Positions 25,572-36,193 of a DNA stretch of 64,000 bases are shown here, one piece after another. Origin of the DNA: Rhizobiales bacterium dw_265. Lineage in GTDB: Bacteria > Pseudomonadota > Alphaproteobacteria > Micropepsales > Micropepsaceae. The stretch spans positions 682,001 through 746,000 of the forward strand of contig JAAVUU010000002.1 of the NCBI GenBank assembly GCA_018449595.1, written 5' to 3'. Each line of letters starts with the position of its first letter. Position 1 is the stretch's first letter. The notes below the pieces were generated by a model that saw only the letters and a list, made by a program, of their open reading frames with translations, ran no database searches and was not told the DNA's origin. The position numbers and the translations under genes were made by a program.

Positions 25572-26309
25572 ATGCTCACGCGCAAACAGTATGAACTGCT
25601 GATGTTCATCCATGAACGGGTGCGCGAATCCGGCATTCCGCCCTCCTTCGACGAGATGAAGGAGGCGCTGGATCTCAAGTCCAAATCCGGCATCCACCGC
25701 CTGATCACCGCCCTGGAAGAGCGCGGCTTCCTGCGCCGCATGGAAAAGCGCGCCCGCGCCCTGGAGGTGCTGAAACTGCCCGAAAACATGGCCGAGACCC
25801 TGCGCCCCGCCACCACCCGCAGCCAGGCCCAGCGCAGCGCCCATGCCGTGCGCCATGGCCGCAGCGAGATCCGCATGGCCGACACCCGCGGCCCCGCGCC
25901 GCGCCGCGGCTATGGCGACGGGGAAGCCGCCGTCAATGTCCCCCTGGTCGGCCGCATCGCCGCCGGCACCCCGATCGAGGCCCTGCAGAACAAGACCGGC
26001 GAAGTGCCGGTGCCCGGCGGCATGATCGGCAAGGGCAGCCATTACGCCCTGGAAGTGACGGGCGACTCCATGATCAATGCCGGCATCCTGGATGGCGATA
26101 CCGTCATCATCCTGGAATCCGACACCGCCAACACCGGCGAGATCGTCGTCGCCCTGGTGGACAATGAGGAAGCCACCCTGAAGCGGCTGCGCCGCCGCGG
26201 CGACTCCATTGCGCTGGAAGCCGCCAATCCTGCCTATGAGACGCGCCTGTACGGTTCGGATCGCGTCAAGGTGCAGGGCAAGCTGGTCGGGTTGATCCGC
26301 CGCTACTAG
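25572..26309 (+). CDS. lexA: SOS repressor LexA
   Basis: 245 residues from ATG 25572 with a GGAGGG site. The N-terminal winged helix has the alphaproteobacterial recognition region [15 protein letters not shown]. The C-terminal S24 peptidase shows the self-cleavage bond Ala131-Gly132 (VGRIAAG), Ser166 (TGDSM) and Lys204 (EATLKRL). It represses DNA-damage genes until RecA stimulates cleavage. The region 80-120 is a longer basic linker than in E. coli LexA. Its own promoter carries an SOS box. Confidence 0.98.
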   Translation: MLTRKQYELLMFIHERVRESGIPPSFDEMKEALDLKSKSGIHRLITALEERGFLRRMEKRARALEVLKLPENMAETLRPATTRSQAQRSAHAVRHGRSEIRMADTRGPAPRRGYGDGEAAVNVPLVGRIAAGTPIEALQNKTGEVPVPGGMIGKGSHYALEVTGDSMINAGILDGDTVIILESDTANTGEIVVALVDNEEATLKRLRRRGDSIALEAANPAYETRLYGSDRVKVQGKLVGLIRRY

Positions 26310-26317
26310 ACCACTTC

Positions 26318-26339
26318 ACCCTCCCCTCAAGGGGAGGGT
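26318..26339. terminator. Bidirectional hairpin between lexA and comEC
   Basis: ACCCTCCCC (26318-26326) and GGGGAGGGT (26331-26339) form a 9-bp stem with a TCAA loop. The comEC stop codon (26327-26329) lies in the loop, so half the stem is coding for comEC. It is suited to end both convergent genes, although no U-run follows. A near copy is at 44121-44141. Confidence 0.65.
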
Positions 26340-28378
26340 TGAATCACCGCCACCCATGGCCGGTCGCCGCGCGTGGCGCGCACGCTGACCGCCGTCGGCG
26401 GGTTTGACAAAGTCACCTGCCAGCCCTGGCCTCTCATGGCGGCGTCGCGGTCGATCACCACCGCCGGGCCTTGGCAATGCACGGCCGCCGCGGCACTGAC
26501 CACCACGGCGGCGCGGGCGCAATCGTCCGCAAGCGCCTCCGGCCGCAGGGACGCGGCGATTACGATCCTGCGCGTCACCACACAGCCGACCCCGTCGCAT
26601 CGCAGTCCCGGCATGCCAATGGCGTCGGCAATATCGCGGCCATCGCCATCGCGCCTAAGCCATTCGCGCGCAGTGAATTTGTCGGCCGGCTTGCGCACAA
26701 AATGCAGCAGATGGTCATCGCCCCGGATGGCGATGGTGCGCCCGTCGCCGGCCACCAGCATGTCGGGCAAGTGCGCGAACACCGCCATCCCAACTCCCAG
26801 CAGCATCGGCGCCAGGCCCCACCAGCGCCAGCCGCCGCGCCAGATCGCACACCACAGCCCGCCCAGGGAAATCGCCAGCAGCGCCGCCAAGGGCATGGCC
26901 GGCGCCAATGACACCGCGCCCGGCAGGCCGGACACCCAGTGGCCCATGGCGACCATCACCGCGATCCCCTGCCCCAGCAGCCATAGCGCCGGCGCATCCC
27001 AGCCGAACGGCATCAGCGCCACCGACAGCGCCGCCGCCGGCATCACCCAGAAGCCCATCACCGGCATGGCGATCAGGTTGCCCAGCACCGCATAATGGGT
27101 GGCGCGGTCGAAATGGAACAGCGCGAAGGGCAAGGTCGCCAGGCTGCCGACCAGGCTGACCATGACGATGCCGTGCAGGTAACGATAGAGCGGCCCGCGC
27201 GGTGCGATGCGTTCGCGCCGCTGCTCCCATTCCGCCACGGCCACCAGCGCCACCACCGCCGCGAAGGACATCTGGAAGCCCGGCTCGGTGATGGCTTCGG
27301 GCCGCGCCACCAGCAGGATCGCCGCCGCCAGCGCCAGCGCGCGCATGGACAGCGCCGGGCGGTCCAGCAGGATGGCGGTCATCACCATCGCCAGCATCGT
27401 GAAGGCGCGCACCGCCGGCGGCGCCGCGCCGCTGATCGCCAGATAGAAGGCCGACGCTGCCAGCGCCGCCGCCGCCGCCCATTTCTTGATCGGGTAACGC
27501 AGCGCCAGCACCGGCACCGCCGCCAGCGCGGCCCGCACCAGCCAGAACAAGCCGCCGCCCATCAGCGCCATGTGCAGCCCCGCGATCGCCAGCACATGCG
27601 CCAGGCCCGCGTCGCGCAACGCCGTCTCGTCGTCATCGCTGATGCCGCCGCGCGTGCCGGTGATCAGCGCCGCGGCGATGCCGCCGGCCGAGCCCGGCAG
27701 CACGGCCTGGATGCGCGCCGTCATCCCGCCGCGCAGGGTTTCGATGGCCGCGCCGAGGCGCTGCGACAGGCTTGGCGGTCCCGCCGCGACGATGCCGCGC
27801 GCCCGGCCATAGGCAAAGCCGACCGCGCCGATGGACTGGAAGAACAGCGCCCGCCCCAGGTCGGCCGCGCCCGGCGCGCTGGGCGCGGGCGGGGTGTCGA
27901 GTTTGGCGGTCAGGCTCAGCCAGTCGCCCGGCCGGAAATCGGTACCCCGCAACACCACCCGTACCCGGCGCGGTGTCTGGCCCTCGGCGAAAGCACCGGA
28001 ACGCACCGCATCCAGCACCAGCCGCACGCCGTGCGGACGCGGCTCGATGCTGACGATGCGGCCCGTCAGATGCGCAACGATGGCATGGTCCAGCACCGGC
28101 GTATGCACCCGCGCCTCGCGCAGCTTCGCCAGGCCGAAACCCAGCAGCAAAGCCGCCAGCAACGCCAGGATGGCGCGGTTCCAGCCGGCAATCGCGACCG
28201 CCGCCACACCCAGCCCAACCGCCAGCGCCGCCCAGCCCAAGGCCGGCGCCGGCTCGACCGGCAAGGCGAAATAGCCGCCCGCGCCCGCCCCCAACGCCAC
28301 GGGCAGCCACAGCGGCCAGCGGTCGCGCTCGGCCCATGCCAGATCACGCCAATACGCTGGCGCGAACCTGTTTGCCAA
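26327..28378 (-). CDS. comEC: ComEC/Rec2-family DNA uptake channel protein
   Basis: 683 residues. The N-terminal part includes the DUF4131/OB-like region and then the competence domain with GLAHVLAIAGLHMALMGGG, many membrane helices and AAPPAVRAFTMLAMVM. In transformable bacteria this protein forms the channel for single-stranded DNA. The C-terminal part after residue 535 resembles a shortened beta-lactamase-like domain lacking a clear HxHxDH motif. The gene lies between lexA and gltX as in many alphaproteobacteria. Confidence 0.92.
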   Translation of the reverse strand: MANRFAPAYWRDLAWAERDRWPLWLPVALGAGAGGYFALPVEPAPALGWAALAVGLGVAAVAIAGWNRAILALLAALLLGFGLAKLREARVHTPVLDHAIVAHLTGRIVSIEPRPHGVRLVLDAVRSGAFAEGQTPRRVRVVLRGTDFRPGDWLSLTAKLDTPPAPSAPGAADLGRALFFQSIGAVGFAYGRARGIVAAGPPSLSQRLGAAIETLRGGMTARIQAVLPGSAGGIAAALITGTRGGISDDDETALRDAGLAHVLAIAGLHMALMGGGLFWLVRAALAAVPVLALRYPIKKWAAAAALAASAFYLAISGAAPPAVRAFTMLAMVMTAILLDRPALSMRALALAAAILLVARPEAITEPGFQMSFAAVVALVAVAEWEQRRERIAPRGPLYRYLHGIVMVSLVGSLATLPFALFHFDRATHYAVLGNLIAMPVMGFWVMPAAALSVALMPFGWDAPALWLLGQGIAVMVAMGHWVSGLPGAVSLAPAMPLAALLAISLGGLWCAIWRGGWRWWGLAPMLLGVGMAVFAHLPDMLVAGDGRTIAIRGDDHLLHFVRKPADKFTAREWLRRDGDGRDIADAIGMPGLRCDGVGCVVTRRIVIAASLRPEALADDCARAAVVVSAAAAVHCQGPAVVIDRDAAMRGQGWQVTLSNPPTAVSVRATRGDRPWVAVIQPSP

Positions 28379-28410
28379 AGCGCCGACCCTGAATTAAAGC
28401 CTGCCTCATC

Positions 28411-29832
28411 ATGTCGGAAATCCCCAAACCTGTCCTGCGCTTCGCCCCCTCGCCCACAGGCATGCTGCATATCGGCGGCGCCCGTACCGCTTTGTTCAAC
28501 TGGCTCTATGCCCGCCACACCGGCGGCAAATTCCTGCTGCGGATCGAGGATACCGACCGCAGCCGCTCCACGCCGGAAGCGGTGGCCGCCATCCTGGGCG
28601 GCATGACCTGGATGGGGCTCAACTGGGACGGCGATGTGATCTATCAATTCGCCCGCGCCGCGCGGCACCGCGAGGTCGCGGAAAAACTGCTGGCCGAGGG
28701 CAAGGCCTATCGCTGCTACGCCACCGCCGACGAACTGACCGCGATGCGCGAGGAACAGAAGGCGGCCGGCAAGCCCATGCGTTATGACGGGCGCTGGCGC
28801 GACCGCGTGCCCGGCCCCGGACAGGACGGCCAGCCCTTCGTGGTGCGGCTGCGCGCTGCCCAGGAGGGCGAGACCATCGTCCATGACCGGGTGCTGGGCG
28901 ATGTGCGCTTCGAGAACAGCCAGCTCGACGACATGGTGCTGCTGCGCTCCGACGGCACCCCCACCTATATGCTGGCGGTGGTGGTGGACGATGCCGACAT
29001 GGGCATCACCCATGTCATTCGCGGCGCCGACCATCTCAACAATGCCGCGCGGCAATTGCAGTTGATCGCGGCGATGGACGCGGCCGTGCCGGTCTATGGC
29101 CACCTGCCGCTGATCAACGGGCCGGACGGCGCCAAACTGTCCAAGCGCCATGGCGCCCTGGCGGTCGAAGCCTATCGCGACATGGGCTATTTGCCCGAGA
29201 CCATGCGCAACTATCTGCTGCGGCTGGGCTGGAGCCATGGCGACGACGAGATCATCTCCACCGCCCAGGCCATCGCCTGGTTCAACCTGGAGGCCATCGG
29301 CAAGAGCGCGGCGCGGATGGACTATAAGAAGCTCGACAATCTCAACGGCCATTATATCCGCGAGACGGCGGACGATGTGCTGGTCGAGATGCTGATTGAT
29401 TTTTCTTCACACGACGACGAGTTGCGTCATTTTTTTCTTTCAGCACCGAAGGTGAAGGGTCGCCTCCTCGGCGCCATGGCCTCGCTGAAGGAGCGCGCCA
29501 AGACACTCAAGGAACTCGCTCAGGGTGCGGAATTTCTGTTCACGGACGGTCCCCGCCCCCTGGATGCCGCCGCCGACAAATTGTTGACAGCGGACGCGCG
29601 CGCCGTCCTGGCGCGGACCCTGCCCGCGCTGGAGGTCACAGACTGGAGCGGCCCGGCGCTGGAAGCCGCCGCCCGCGCCTTCGCGGACGCGAACGGCCTG
29701 AAACTGGGCCAGGTCGCCCAGCCGCTGCGCGCGGGCCTGACCGGCAAGACCCAGTCGCCCCCTTTATTCGAGATGTTGGCACTGTTAGGGCGGGAGGAAT
29801 CCCTCACCCGATTAAGGGCTTATGCCGCCTGA
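28411..29832 (+). CDS. gltX: Glutamyl-tRNA synthetase
   Basis: 473 residues, class I. The HIGH-type motif is [18 protein letters not shown] near residue 14-31 and the KMSKS-type loop is [14 protein letters not shown] near residue 240. It charges tRNA-Glu in the cytoplasm. Alphaproteobacteria often carry two gltX genes, one of which also handles tRNA-Gln. Which this is cannot be decided here. Divergent from comEC, with a 32-bp gap. Confidence 0.96.
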   Translation: MSEIPKPVLRFAPSPTGMLHIGGARTALFNWLYARHTGGKFLLRIEDTDRSRSTPEAVAAILGGMTWMGLNWDGDVIYQFARAARHREVAEKLLAEGKAYRCYATADELTAMREEQKAAGKPMRYDGRWRDRVPGPGQDGQPFVVRLRAAQEGETIVHDRVLGDVRFENSQLDDMVLLRSDGTPTYMLAVVVDDADMGITHVIRGADHLNNAARQLQLIAAMDAAVPVYGHLPLINGPDGAKLSKRHGALAVEAYRDMGYLPETMRNYLLRLGWSHGDDEIISTAQAIAWFNLEAIGKSAARMDYKKLDNLNGHYIRETADDVLVEMLIDFSSHDDELRHFFLSAPKVKGRLLGAMASLKERAKTLKELAQGAEFLFTDGPRPLDAAADKLLTADARAVLARTLPALEVTDWSGPALEAAARAFADANGLKLGQVAQPLRAGLTGKTQSPPLFEMLALLGREESLTRLRAYAA

Positions 29833-29929
29833 CGAAATAGTCCCCAGGTCCCGGCGCAGATAGGTGACGCGCCGTAAAAAGCCCGTCATATTGCAGCGCA
29901 AGATTGGCTTGGGAAGAAGGGAATTCATC

Positions 29930-31240
29930 ATGCGCGAGAGCAAGATCAAGGCTGACGGCAAGGCCACGCTGAACTACGGCGGCAAGGACTACGAGTTTCC
30001 GGTCTATGCGGGCACCCAGGGGCCCAATGTCGTGGACATCCGCAAGCTCTACGACCAGGTGGACATTTTCACCTACGATCCGGGCTTCACCTCCACCGCC
30101 TCGACCGAATCCAACATCACCTTCATCGACGGCGACAAGGGCGTCTTGGAATATCGCGGCTACGCCATCGGCGACCTGGCCGAACATTCCACCTTCCTGG
30201 AAAGCTGCTACCTGCTGCTGTATGGCGAACTGCCGACGCCGGACCAGATGGACAAGTTCACCTATTCCATCACCCATCACACGATGGTGCATGAGCAGAT
30301 GGTCAGCTTCTTCAGCGGCTTCCGCCGCGACGCCCATCCCATGGCGATCATGTGCGGCGTGATCGGGGCGATGGCGGCCTTCTATCACGACAGCACCGAC
30401 ATCACCGACCCGCGCCAGCGCGAGGTCGCCAGCCACCGCCTGATCGCCAAGATGCCGACGATCGCGGCCATGGCCTACAAATACCACGTCGGCCAGCCCT
30501 TTGTGTATCCGCGCAACGACCTCAGCTTCACCGACAATTTCCTGCGCATGTGCTTTTCGGTCCCGGCCGAGGACTACAAGCCCAATCCGGTGCTCTCCAA
30601 GGCGCTGGACACCATCTTCATCCTGCATGCCGACCATGAGCAGAACGCCTCGACCTCGACCGTCCGCCTGGCCGGCTCGTCGGGCGCCAATCCCTTTGCC
30701 TGCATCGCCGCCGGCATCGCCTGCCTGTGGGGGCCCGCCCATGGCGGCGCCAACGAAGCGGCGCTGAAGATGCTGGAGGAAATCGGCACCGTTGACCGCA
30801 TTCCGGAATATGTCGCCAAGGCCAAGGACAAGACATCCGGCTTCCGCCTGATGGGCTTTGGCCACCGGGTCTACAAGAATTACGATCCGCGCGCCAAGGC
30901 GATGCAGATCCAGGCCCATGCGGTGCTGGACGAGTTGGGCCTGCACGACGATCCGCTGCTGAAGGTGGCGATCGAACTGGAAAAGGTGGCGCTGACCGAC
31001 CCCTATTTCATCGAGAAGAAGCTCTATCCCAACATCGACTTCTATTCCGGCATCACGCTCAAGGCGCTGGGCTTCCCCACCAGCATGTTCACCGTGCTGT
31101 TCGCGCTGGCCCGCACCGTGGGCTGGATCGCCCAGTGGAAGGAAATGCTGGACGATCCGCACCAGAAGATCGGCCGCCCGCGCCAGATCTATACCGGCCC
31201 GACGGCGCGCGCCTATATTCCGGTGAGCGAGCGCAAGTAG
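29930..31240 (+). CDS. gltA: Citrate synthase
   Basis: 436 residues from ATG 29930, with GAAGG 10 bp upstream. A longer frame starts at 29864 without support. Type II (hexameric, NADH-sensitive group) features: an N-terminal beta region ([14 protein letters not shown]), [15 protein letters not shown] and [15 protein letters not shown] with the two catalytic His, and [14 protein letters not shown] with the catalytic Asp. It condenses oxaloacetate and acetyl-CoA in the TCA cycle. Followed by a strong hairpin at 31247-31285. Confidence 0.97.
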   Translation: MRESKIKADGKATLNYGGKDYEFPVYAGTQGPNVVDIRKLYDQVDIFTYDPGFTSTASTESNITFIDGDKGVLEYRGYAIGDLAEHSTFLESCYLLLYGELPTPDQMDKFTYSITHHTMVHEQMVSFFSGFRRDAHPMAIMCGVIGAMAAFYHDSTDITDPRQREVASHRLIAKMPTIAAMAYKYHVGQPFVYPRNDLSFTDNFLRMCFSVPAEDYKPNPVLSKALDTIFILHADHEQNASTSTVRLAGSSGANPFACIAAGIACLWGPAHGGANEAALKMLEEIGTVDRIPEYVAKAKDKTSGFRLMGFGHRVYKNYDPRAKAMQIQAHAVLDELGLHDDPLLKVAIELEKVALTDPYFIEKKLYPNIDFYSGITLKALGFPTSMFTVLFALARTVGWIAQWKEMLDDPHQKIGRPRQIYTGPTARAYIPVSERK

Positions 31241-31246
31241 CCCAAT

Positions 31247-31285
31247 CAATCGTCATGGCCCGCTTCATGCGGGCCATGACGGTTG
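31247..31285. terminator. Long hairpin between gltA and lpxB (solo arm pair of the dispersed repeat)
   Basis: A 17-bp stem with one G-T wobble (31247-31263 with 31269-31285) and a TTCAT loop. It contains GTCATGGCCCGC and GCGGGCCATGAC, the same outer arms as the repeats at 1359, 48503 and 57194, but no interior. It separates two convergent genes and probably stops transcription in both directions. U-runs are weak. Confidence 0.75.
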
Positions 31286-31288
31286 GTT

Positions 31289-32482
31289 TCAGGTTCCCAC
31301 AAACTCCAACAATACGCGGGCGGCGCGCAGGGACGGGGCTTCATCGCCCTCTCCCAGCAGCCGCCCGAAGTCTTTCATGGCCTCGATTTGCGCCGCCCGC
31401 GCCGCCGGGTCCTGGAACAGCCGCGCCACGGCGGCGGCGAGGTTCTGCGGCGTGGCGCGGGACTGCAGGAATTCCGGCACCGCCTCGCGCCCGAGCAGGA
31501 TGTTGATCAGGGTGATGTGGGTCACCGTCATCAGGAATTTGGACAGGAAGAAAGTCAGCCCGCCCACCTTGTAGCCGACCGCCATCGGGGTATGGGCCAG
31601 CGCCAGTTCCGCCGTCACCGTGCCGCTGGCGGCCAAAGCGGCATCGGCGGCGTCGAAGGCCGCGTATCTGTCGGCCTCGCCTTCGACGATATGCAGCGCC
31701 GTGGGCCAGTCTGCGGTGGCGGCGCGCACTTTGGCGGCGACGTGGGGCACGGTCGGCAGCACCGTGACCAGGCCGGGGATTTCCTTGGCCAGTCGCGCCA
31801 TGGTTTCGCGGAACACCGGCAGGATGAAGCGGATCTCGCTGGTGCGGCTGCCCGGCAACAGCGCCAGCAGCGGTGTTTCGGCCGCGATGCCCAGCCGCGC
31901 CCGCAACGCCGCGCCGCCCTGGATTTTCGCGGCGCGCTCGATCACCGGATGGCCGACGAATGCCGCCTTCAAGCCGTATTTCTGGAAGAAGGCGACCTCG
32001 AACGGGAACAGCGCCAGCACCAGGTCGAAATAGCCCGCCATCGCCTTGGCGCGATAGGCCCGGCTGGCCCAGACCTGCGGCGCGACATAATCCACCGTGC
32101 GAATCGTGGGATCGCGTTTCTTGATGGCGCGGGCGACGCGATGGGTGAAGTCGGGGCTGTCGATCACCACCACGGCGTCGGGCCGGGTCTGGACCGCGAA
32201 ATCCACCGCCTGCTTCACCCGCCGCAGGATGGCGGGAATCGCCGGCACCACCTCGCGCAGCCCCATCACCGCTGTCGTGTCCAGCGGATAAAGACTTTCC
32301 AGCCCTTCGCGCGCCATGGCCAGGCCGCCCACGCCGCTGAACCGGATGCGGCCGGGCGCCAGTTGCTTGAGCCCCGCCATCAGTTGCGCCCCCAGCGCAT
32401 CGCCCGAAGGCTCGCCGCAGACCAGCATTAATCGAAGATTTTTTGTTTGCGCGTCCGCGGGCGCGTCCGCGCGGGGATTCAC
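31289..32482 (-). CDS. lpxB: Lipid A disaccharide synthase
   Basis: 397 residues from GTG 32482, which shares GTGA with the lpxI stop. GT19 glycosyltransferase that joins UDP-2,3-diacylglucosamine and lipid X. Motifs: LVCGEPSGDALGAQLM at the N-terminus, DSPDFTHRVA, YVAPQVWASR, GHPVIER and LLPGSRTSEI. Last gene of the leftward envelope cluster. Confidence 0.96.
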   Translation of the reverse strand: MNPRADAPADAQTKNLRLMLVCGEPSGDALGAQLMAGLKQLAPGRIRFSGVGGLAMAREGLESLYPLDTTAVMGLREVVPAIPAILRRVKQAVDFAVQTRPDAVVVIDSPDFTHRVARAIKKRDPTIRTVDYVAPQVWASRAYRAKAMAGYFDLVLALFPFEVAFFQKYGLKAAFVGHPVIERAAKIQGGAALRARLGIAAETPLLALLPGSRTSEIRFILPVFRETMARLAKEIPGLVTVLPTVPHVAAKVRAATADWPTALHIVEGEADRYAAFDAADAALAASGTVTAELALAHTPMAVGYKVGGLTFFLSKFLMTVTHITLINILLGREAVPEFLQSRATPQNLAAAVARLFQDPAARAAQIEAMKDFGRLLGEGDEAPSLRAARVLLEFVGT

Positions 32483-33312
32483 GGTTTGATGCCGATGACG
32501 AACAGGCCCAGCCGGTCGGCTTCGGCCCGCACGCCGTCACGGTCCAGGATCAGGGACGAGCCCGCCTCCAGCGCGATGCCCGCCAGGTGCGCCGCATGGG
32601 CATTGCGCACCGTCTGCACGCCCACCACCGGCATGTCGGTCTTGCTGTCCTGGGTGGGCTTCAGCGCCTTGACCAGCACGCCGCGCGGCTTGTCCGCCGT
32701 GCCGCGCAGGGATACGCGCAAAGCCCCGATACGCCCCAGCATGGCGTCGGTGCCTTCGGCGGCTTCCACGGCCAGCGCCAGCCCGTCGCACACCACCGCG
32801 CCCTGCCCCACATCCAGCGCCCCCAGCGCATGCACGATGCGCAGCGCCGCCGCGATGTCGGCGCGATGTCCGTCGTTCGGCGCCGCCCGGCCCAACAGGC
32901 CCTCACCGCACACCAGTTCCGGCGCGGCTTTGGCCACGCTGATCGCGATCAGGCCCTCGTCCTCGCAGATGCCGACGATGAAACGCAGCAGCGCATCGTC
33001 GCCCTTTTTCGCCGCCGCGATGGCCTTGGGCAGCAGCAGCATGCCCTTGGCGTCCAGCTTCAACTCGCTGAATTTGGGCCGGTCCACCTTGCCGCACATC
33101 AGCACCTCGGTAACGCCATGGGCCTTCATCGCCTTGATGATGCGGCCCGGCTCACCCGGGGTCAGCCATTCATGGGGAAATTCCGCCACCCAGTCGCCGG
33201 TGACGCTGCCGGTCAGCGGGATCACGAAAACCTCCCGGCCCGCGCCGCGCGCGGCCTGCGCCACCGCGCGGGGCAGATCGCCGCCACCCGCGATCAGCCC
33301 CAAGCAGCTCAC
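32479..33312 (-). CDS. lpxI: UDP-2,3-diacylglucosamine pyrophosphatase, LpxI type
   Basis: 277 residues from GTG 33312, which overlaps the lpxA stop (GTGA) and gives MSCLGLIAGGGDLPRAVA. A longer frame to 33342 is less likely. LpxI hydrolyses UDP-2,3-diacylglucosamine to lipid X and UMP in bacteria lacking LpxH. The C-terminal DUF1009-type domain shows ADIAAALRIVHALG, VCDGLALAVEAAEGTDAML and MPVVGVQTVRNA. Position between lpxA and lpxB agrees. Confidence 0.95.
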   Translation of the reverse strand: MSCLGLIAGGGDLPRAVAQAARGAGREVFVIPLTGSVTGDWVAEFPHEWLTPGEPGRIIKAMKAHGVTEVLMCGKVDRPKFSELKLDAKGMLLLPKAIAAAKKGDDALLRFIVGICEDEGLIAISVAKAAPELVCGEGLLGRAAPNDGHRADIAAALRIVHALGALDVGQGAVVCDGLALAVEAAEGTDAMLGRIGALRVSLRGTADKPRGVLVKALKPTQDSKTDMPVVGVQTVRNAHAAHLAGIALEAGSSLILDRDGVRAEADRLGLFVIGIKP

Positions 33313-34112
33313 GCCGCATCTCCGCGGCGGCGGGCCAGGCACAATTCCTGTCTGGCGTCGGCCAGGATGAAATCCGCCATCTCGGCCACTTCCGCCACGC
33401 CGGCGAATTTTTCCTTCGCCGCGCGCGCCCGGTCGGCGATGCCGCCGCCCTCGCCGTAAAACACCGAGCGGAAAGTGGCCCGCATGGCGTTGATGGTGTC
33501 GCGCGTGAGGCCGCGCCGCTTCAATCCGATCAGGTTCAGCCCCGCCAGCTCGACATGGTCGCCGAACGCCATGGCATAGGGGATGATATCGCGATTGACG
33601 CCGGTCAGCCCGCCCACCATCGCGCCCTTGCCGACGCGGCAGAACTGCTGCACCGCCGCCAGGCCGCCGAAGATCACGCCGTCGCCGATCTCCACATGCC
33701 CGCCCAGCGCCACCGAGTTGGCGAAGGTCACGCCGTCGCCGACATGGCAGTCATGGCCGACATGGGAATTGGCCATGAAATAGCCGCGCGCGCCGACGGT
33801 GGTGACGCCACCGCCCTTGCGGCTGCCGGCATGCATGGAAACCATTTCGCGCAGCACGCAGTCGGCGCCGATCTCCAGCCGGCCATCGGCGAAATCATTG
33901 CCCCGGATCTGGCCGTCGCCGCCGATCGCGACACCGGGATAAAGCTGCGACCGCGCCCCCACGCGCGTCACGCCGGCGACGGAAACATGGGAATGCAGCC
34001 GCACGCCGTCTCCCAGTGCAACGCGGGAACCTATAAAACAAAAAGGCCCGATCTCGACATCCGCGCCCAGCACCGCGCCGTCTTCCACCACCGACGAAGG
34101 ATGCACCGTCAT
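33309..34112 (-). CDS. lpxA: UDP-N-acetylglucosamine acyltransferase
   Basis: 267 residues from ATG 34112 (ATGA overlap with fabZ). A left-handed beta helix of hexapeptide repeats covers residues about 1-190, with the catalytic His in MANSHVGHDCHVG, followed by a helical tail (RRGLTRDTINAMRATFR). First step of lipid A synthesis: 3-O-acylation of UDP-GlcNAc by an acyl-ACP. Confidence 0.97.
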   Translation of the reverse strand: MTVHPSSVVEDGAVLGADVEIGPFCFIGSRVALGDGVRLHSHVSVAGVTRVGARSQLYPGVAIGGDGQIRGNDFADGRLEIGADCVLREMVSMHAGSRKGGGVTTVGARGYFMANSHVGHDCHVGDGVTFANSVALGGHVEIGDGVIFGGLAAVQQFCRVGKGAMVGGLTGVNRDIIPYAMAFGDHVELAGLNLIGLKRRGLTRDTINAMRATFRSVFYGEGGGIADRARAAKEKFAGVAEVAEMADFILADARQELCLARRRGDAA

Positions 34113-34561
34113 CCGGAAACGCCGGTAATCATGGCGCTGAACTCGGCTTCGGCGCAGAGGTCGTCGCCGACAAAGGTCTGGCCGGCGAATTTCCACACCG
34201 GGCCGCGCGAGCGGATCAGCTTGACCGGCATGCGCATCACATCGCCCGGCACCACGGGCTTGCGGAACCGCGCCTTCTCGATGGTCATGAAATAGACCGC
34301 GGGCGCCGCGGCCGCGCCCAGGCTGTACACCACCAGCGCGCCGGCGGTCTGGGCCATGGCCTCCACGATCAGCACGCCGGGCATCACCGCGCGCTCGGGA
34401 AAATGGCCCAGGAAGAACGGATCGTTGATGCTGATCGCCTTGGTGCCCGTCGCGCTCTGGCTGGGCACGATGTCGCCCAGTTTCTCGACCAGCAACATGG
34501 GCGGGCGATGCGGCAGCAGTTTCTTGATCTGCTCGACATCCAGAACGGCGGACTCAGTCAT
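34109..34561 (-). CDS. fabZ: 3-hydroxyacyl-ACP dehydratase
   Basis: 150 residues, hot-dog fold. [14 protein letters not shown] at the N-terminus, catalytic His53 in [14 protein letters not shown] and Glu67 in VEAMAQTAG. It removes water in fatty acid elongation and competes with LpxA for hydroxyacyl-ACP, which explains its place between lpxA and lpxD. It overlaps lpxD by 8 bp. Confidence 0.97.
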   Translation of the reverse strand: MTESAVLDVEQIKKLLPHRPPMLLVEKLGDIVPSQSATGTKAISINDPFFLGHFPERAVMPGVLIVEAMAQTAGALVVYSLGAAAAPAVYFMTIEKARFRKPVVPGDVMRMPVKLIRSRGPVWKFAGQTFVGDDLCAEAEFSAMITGVSG

Positions 34562-35612
34562 TTCTATCCTGCTTGCGCTGCTTCGCCAGGCGCGCGAGCG
34601 CGTGAATCTCCCTTGCCCATTCTCTTACAGGTTTCGCGGGCGCGCCGCCATAATCCTGCCCGCCTTCCAGCACGATGGCCGATCCGGTGCCCGACCGCGC
34701 CCCCATGCGGGCCCCGGCGCCGACGCGGGTGTGATCGCCCAGGCCTACCTGCCCCGCCAGCACCACCCCGTCCTCCAGCACCACGCTGCCGGCCATGCCC
34801 ACCTGTCCGGCGATGGCGCAGTGCCGCCCGATGCGGCAATTGTGGGCGATCATGATCAGGTTATCGATCTTGCTGCCCTCCCCGATCACCGTATCGCCCA
34901 AGGCGCCGCGGTCGATGGTGGTGGCCGAGCCGATCTCGACATCGTCCTGGATGATGACACGGCCCAGCTGGGGAATTTTCCGGTAGCCCGACGCGGCCGC
35001 CGCGAAGCCGAAGCCGGGCTGGCCGATCGCGGCCCCCGGCAGGATGACGACACGGTCGCCGACATAGGCATGGCTGATGCTGACGCCGGCGCCGATCTCG
35101 CAATCCTTGCCGATGGCGACGCCGGGTCCGATGACGCAGCCCGGCCCCAGCCGCGTGCCGTCGCCGATCTCGGCCCCGGGGCCGATCACGACATGCGGGG
35201 CCAGTTCGACATTCCCGCCGATGCGCGCGCCGGGCGAGATGGCCTGGGCCTGCGTCCAGTGCGGCTGGGAATGATCGGGATAGAACAGCACCGCGATGGC
35301 GGCAAAGGCGATGCTGACCGATGGCGCCGGCAAGACCACCATGCCCGGCGGCGCGTCGGGACGTTTGCCCCCTCCTCCTGAAGAAATATCAGGGACCAGG
35401 CAGAACCCGGCGCGCGAGGCGGCGAAGGCCTCGCGCTGCGCGAAGGTTCCGGAAAAGAACGTCATGTGCCGGTCGCAGGCCCCGGCCAGGTCGGCCAGGT
35501 CGTATACCAGTCCCGCGCCATCGGCGTCCGGCGGGACGGCGATCCCGCTTCTTTCGCAAATCTGTGCCAGCGAGAACGGGCCGCGATTGTCGAAGAAGCG
35601 GGGGTCCGCCAT
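34554..35612 (-). CDS. lpxD: UDP-3-O-acylglucosamine N-acyltransferase
   Basis: 352 residues. An N-terminal uridine-binding domain (about 1-100) is followed by a hexapeptide-repeat helix (about 105-310) with the catalytic His near [17 protein letters not shown], and a C-terminal helix. Adds the N-linked hydroxyacyl chain in lipid A assembly. The gene starts 7 bp after skp. Confidence 0.96.
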   Translation of the reverse strand: MADPRFFDNRGPFSLAQICERSGIAVPPDADGAGLVYDLADLAGACDRHMTFFSGTFAQREAFAASRAGFCLVPDISSGGGGKRPDAPPGMVVLPAPSVSIAFAAIAVLFYPDHSQPHWTQAQAISPGARIGGNVELAPHVVIGPGAEIGDGTRLGPGCVIGPGVAIGKDCEIGAGVSISHAYVGDRVVILPGAAIGQPGFGFAAAASGYRKIPQLGRVIIQDDVEIGSATTIDRGALGDTVIGEGSKIDNLIMIAHNCRIGRHCAIAGQVGMAGSVVLEDGVVLAGQVGLGDHTRVGAGARMGARSGTGSAIVLEGGQDYGGAPAKPVREWAREIHALARLAKQRKQDRND

Positions 35613-35619
35613 GGCGTCG

Positions 35620-36189
35620 CTATTTCTTGGGCGCGGCCGGCGGCGGCGCGTTGAAATTGACCTTCACCGTCGGCAGCTTCTGGTTCAGCCGGTTGATGGC
35701 GTCGCCGGTGATATCGAAGCCGTTGACGGTGGCGAACACCACGGCCTGCTTGTCGAGCACCAGGTTGGCGCCGCGTTCCTTGATCAGTTGCTGCAGGATG
35801 GGGCCAAGCGCCTGTTCCATCTGCTGGCGCGCCGCGAACAGCGCCGCCTTGATCTGCTCGTCCTTCTTCTGGGCGGCGCCCTGCAGGCTTTGCTCGCGGG
35901 CCTGGAAGGCGGCGACCTTCTTGGCCTTCACGTCGGGCGCCATGATCGCCACCTGCTGCTGCAGGGCACGGCCATCGGCCTGGAGCTGGCGGCCCTGGGC
36001 GGCGAGATCGTTCTTGGCCAGGTTGGCATAGCTCTGGATCTGCTTGCCGATGTCCTGGCCGGCCTTGGAATATTGCATGATGGCGGCGCGGTCGAGCACC
36101 ACGATCTTGGCCTGGGGCGGATCGGCAAGCGCCGGCGTGATGGTAGCGAGACCGGCAATGGCAAGCGCGAGGCGGAGGGGTTTCGTCAT
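35620..36189 (-). CDS. skp: Periplasmic chaperone Skp/OmpH
   Basis: 189 residues from ATG 36189. A signal peptide (about 1-22) precedes the OmpH domain: [20 protein letters not shown], then a long coiled coil rich in Lys, Gln and Ala (about 45-130) and a C-terminal part ([13 protein letters not shown]). Skp trimers hold unfolded outer-membrane proteins for BamA. The tail [10 protein letters not shown] is a short Pro/Lys extension. The start lies 4 bp after the bamA stop. Confidence 0.92.
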   Translation of the reverse strand: MTKPLRLALAIAGLATITPALADPPQAKIVVLDRAAIMQYSKAGQDIGKQIQSYANLAKNDLAAQGRQLQADGRALQQQVAIMAPDVKAKKVAAFQAREQSLQGAAQKKDEQIKAALFAARQQMEQALGPILQQLIKERGANLVLDKQAVVFATVNGFDITGDAINRLNQKLPTVKVNFNAPPPAAPKK

Positions 36190-36193
36190 GGTC

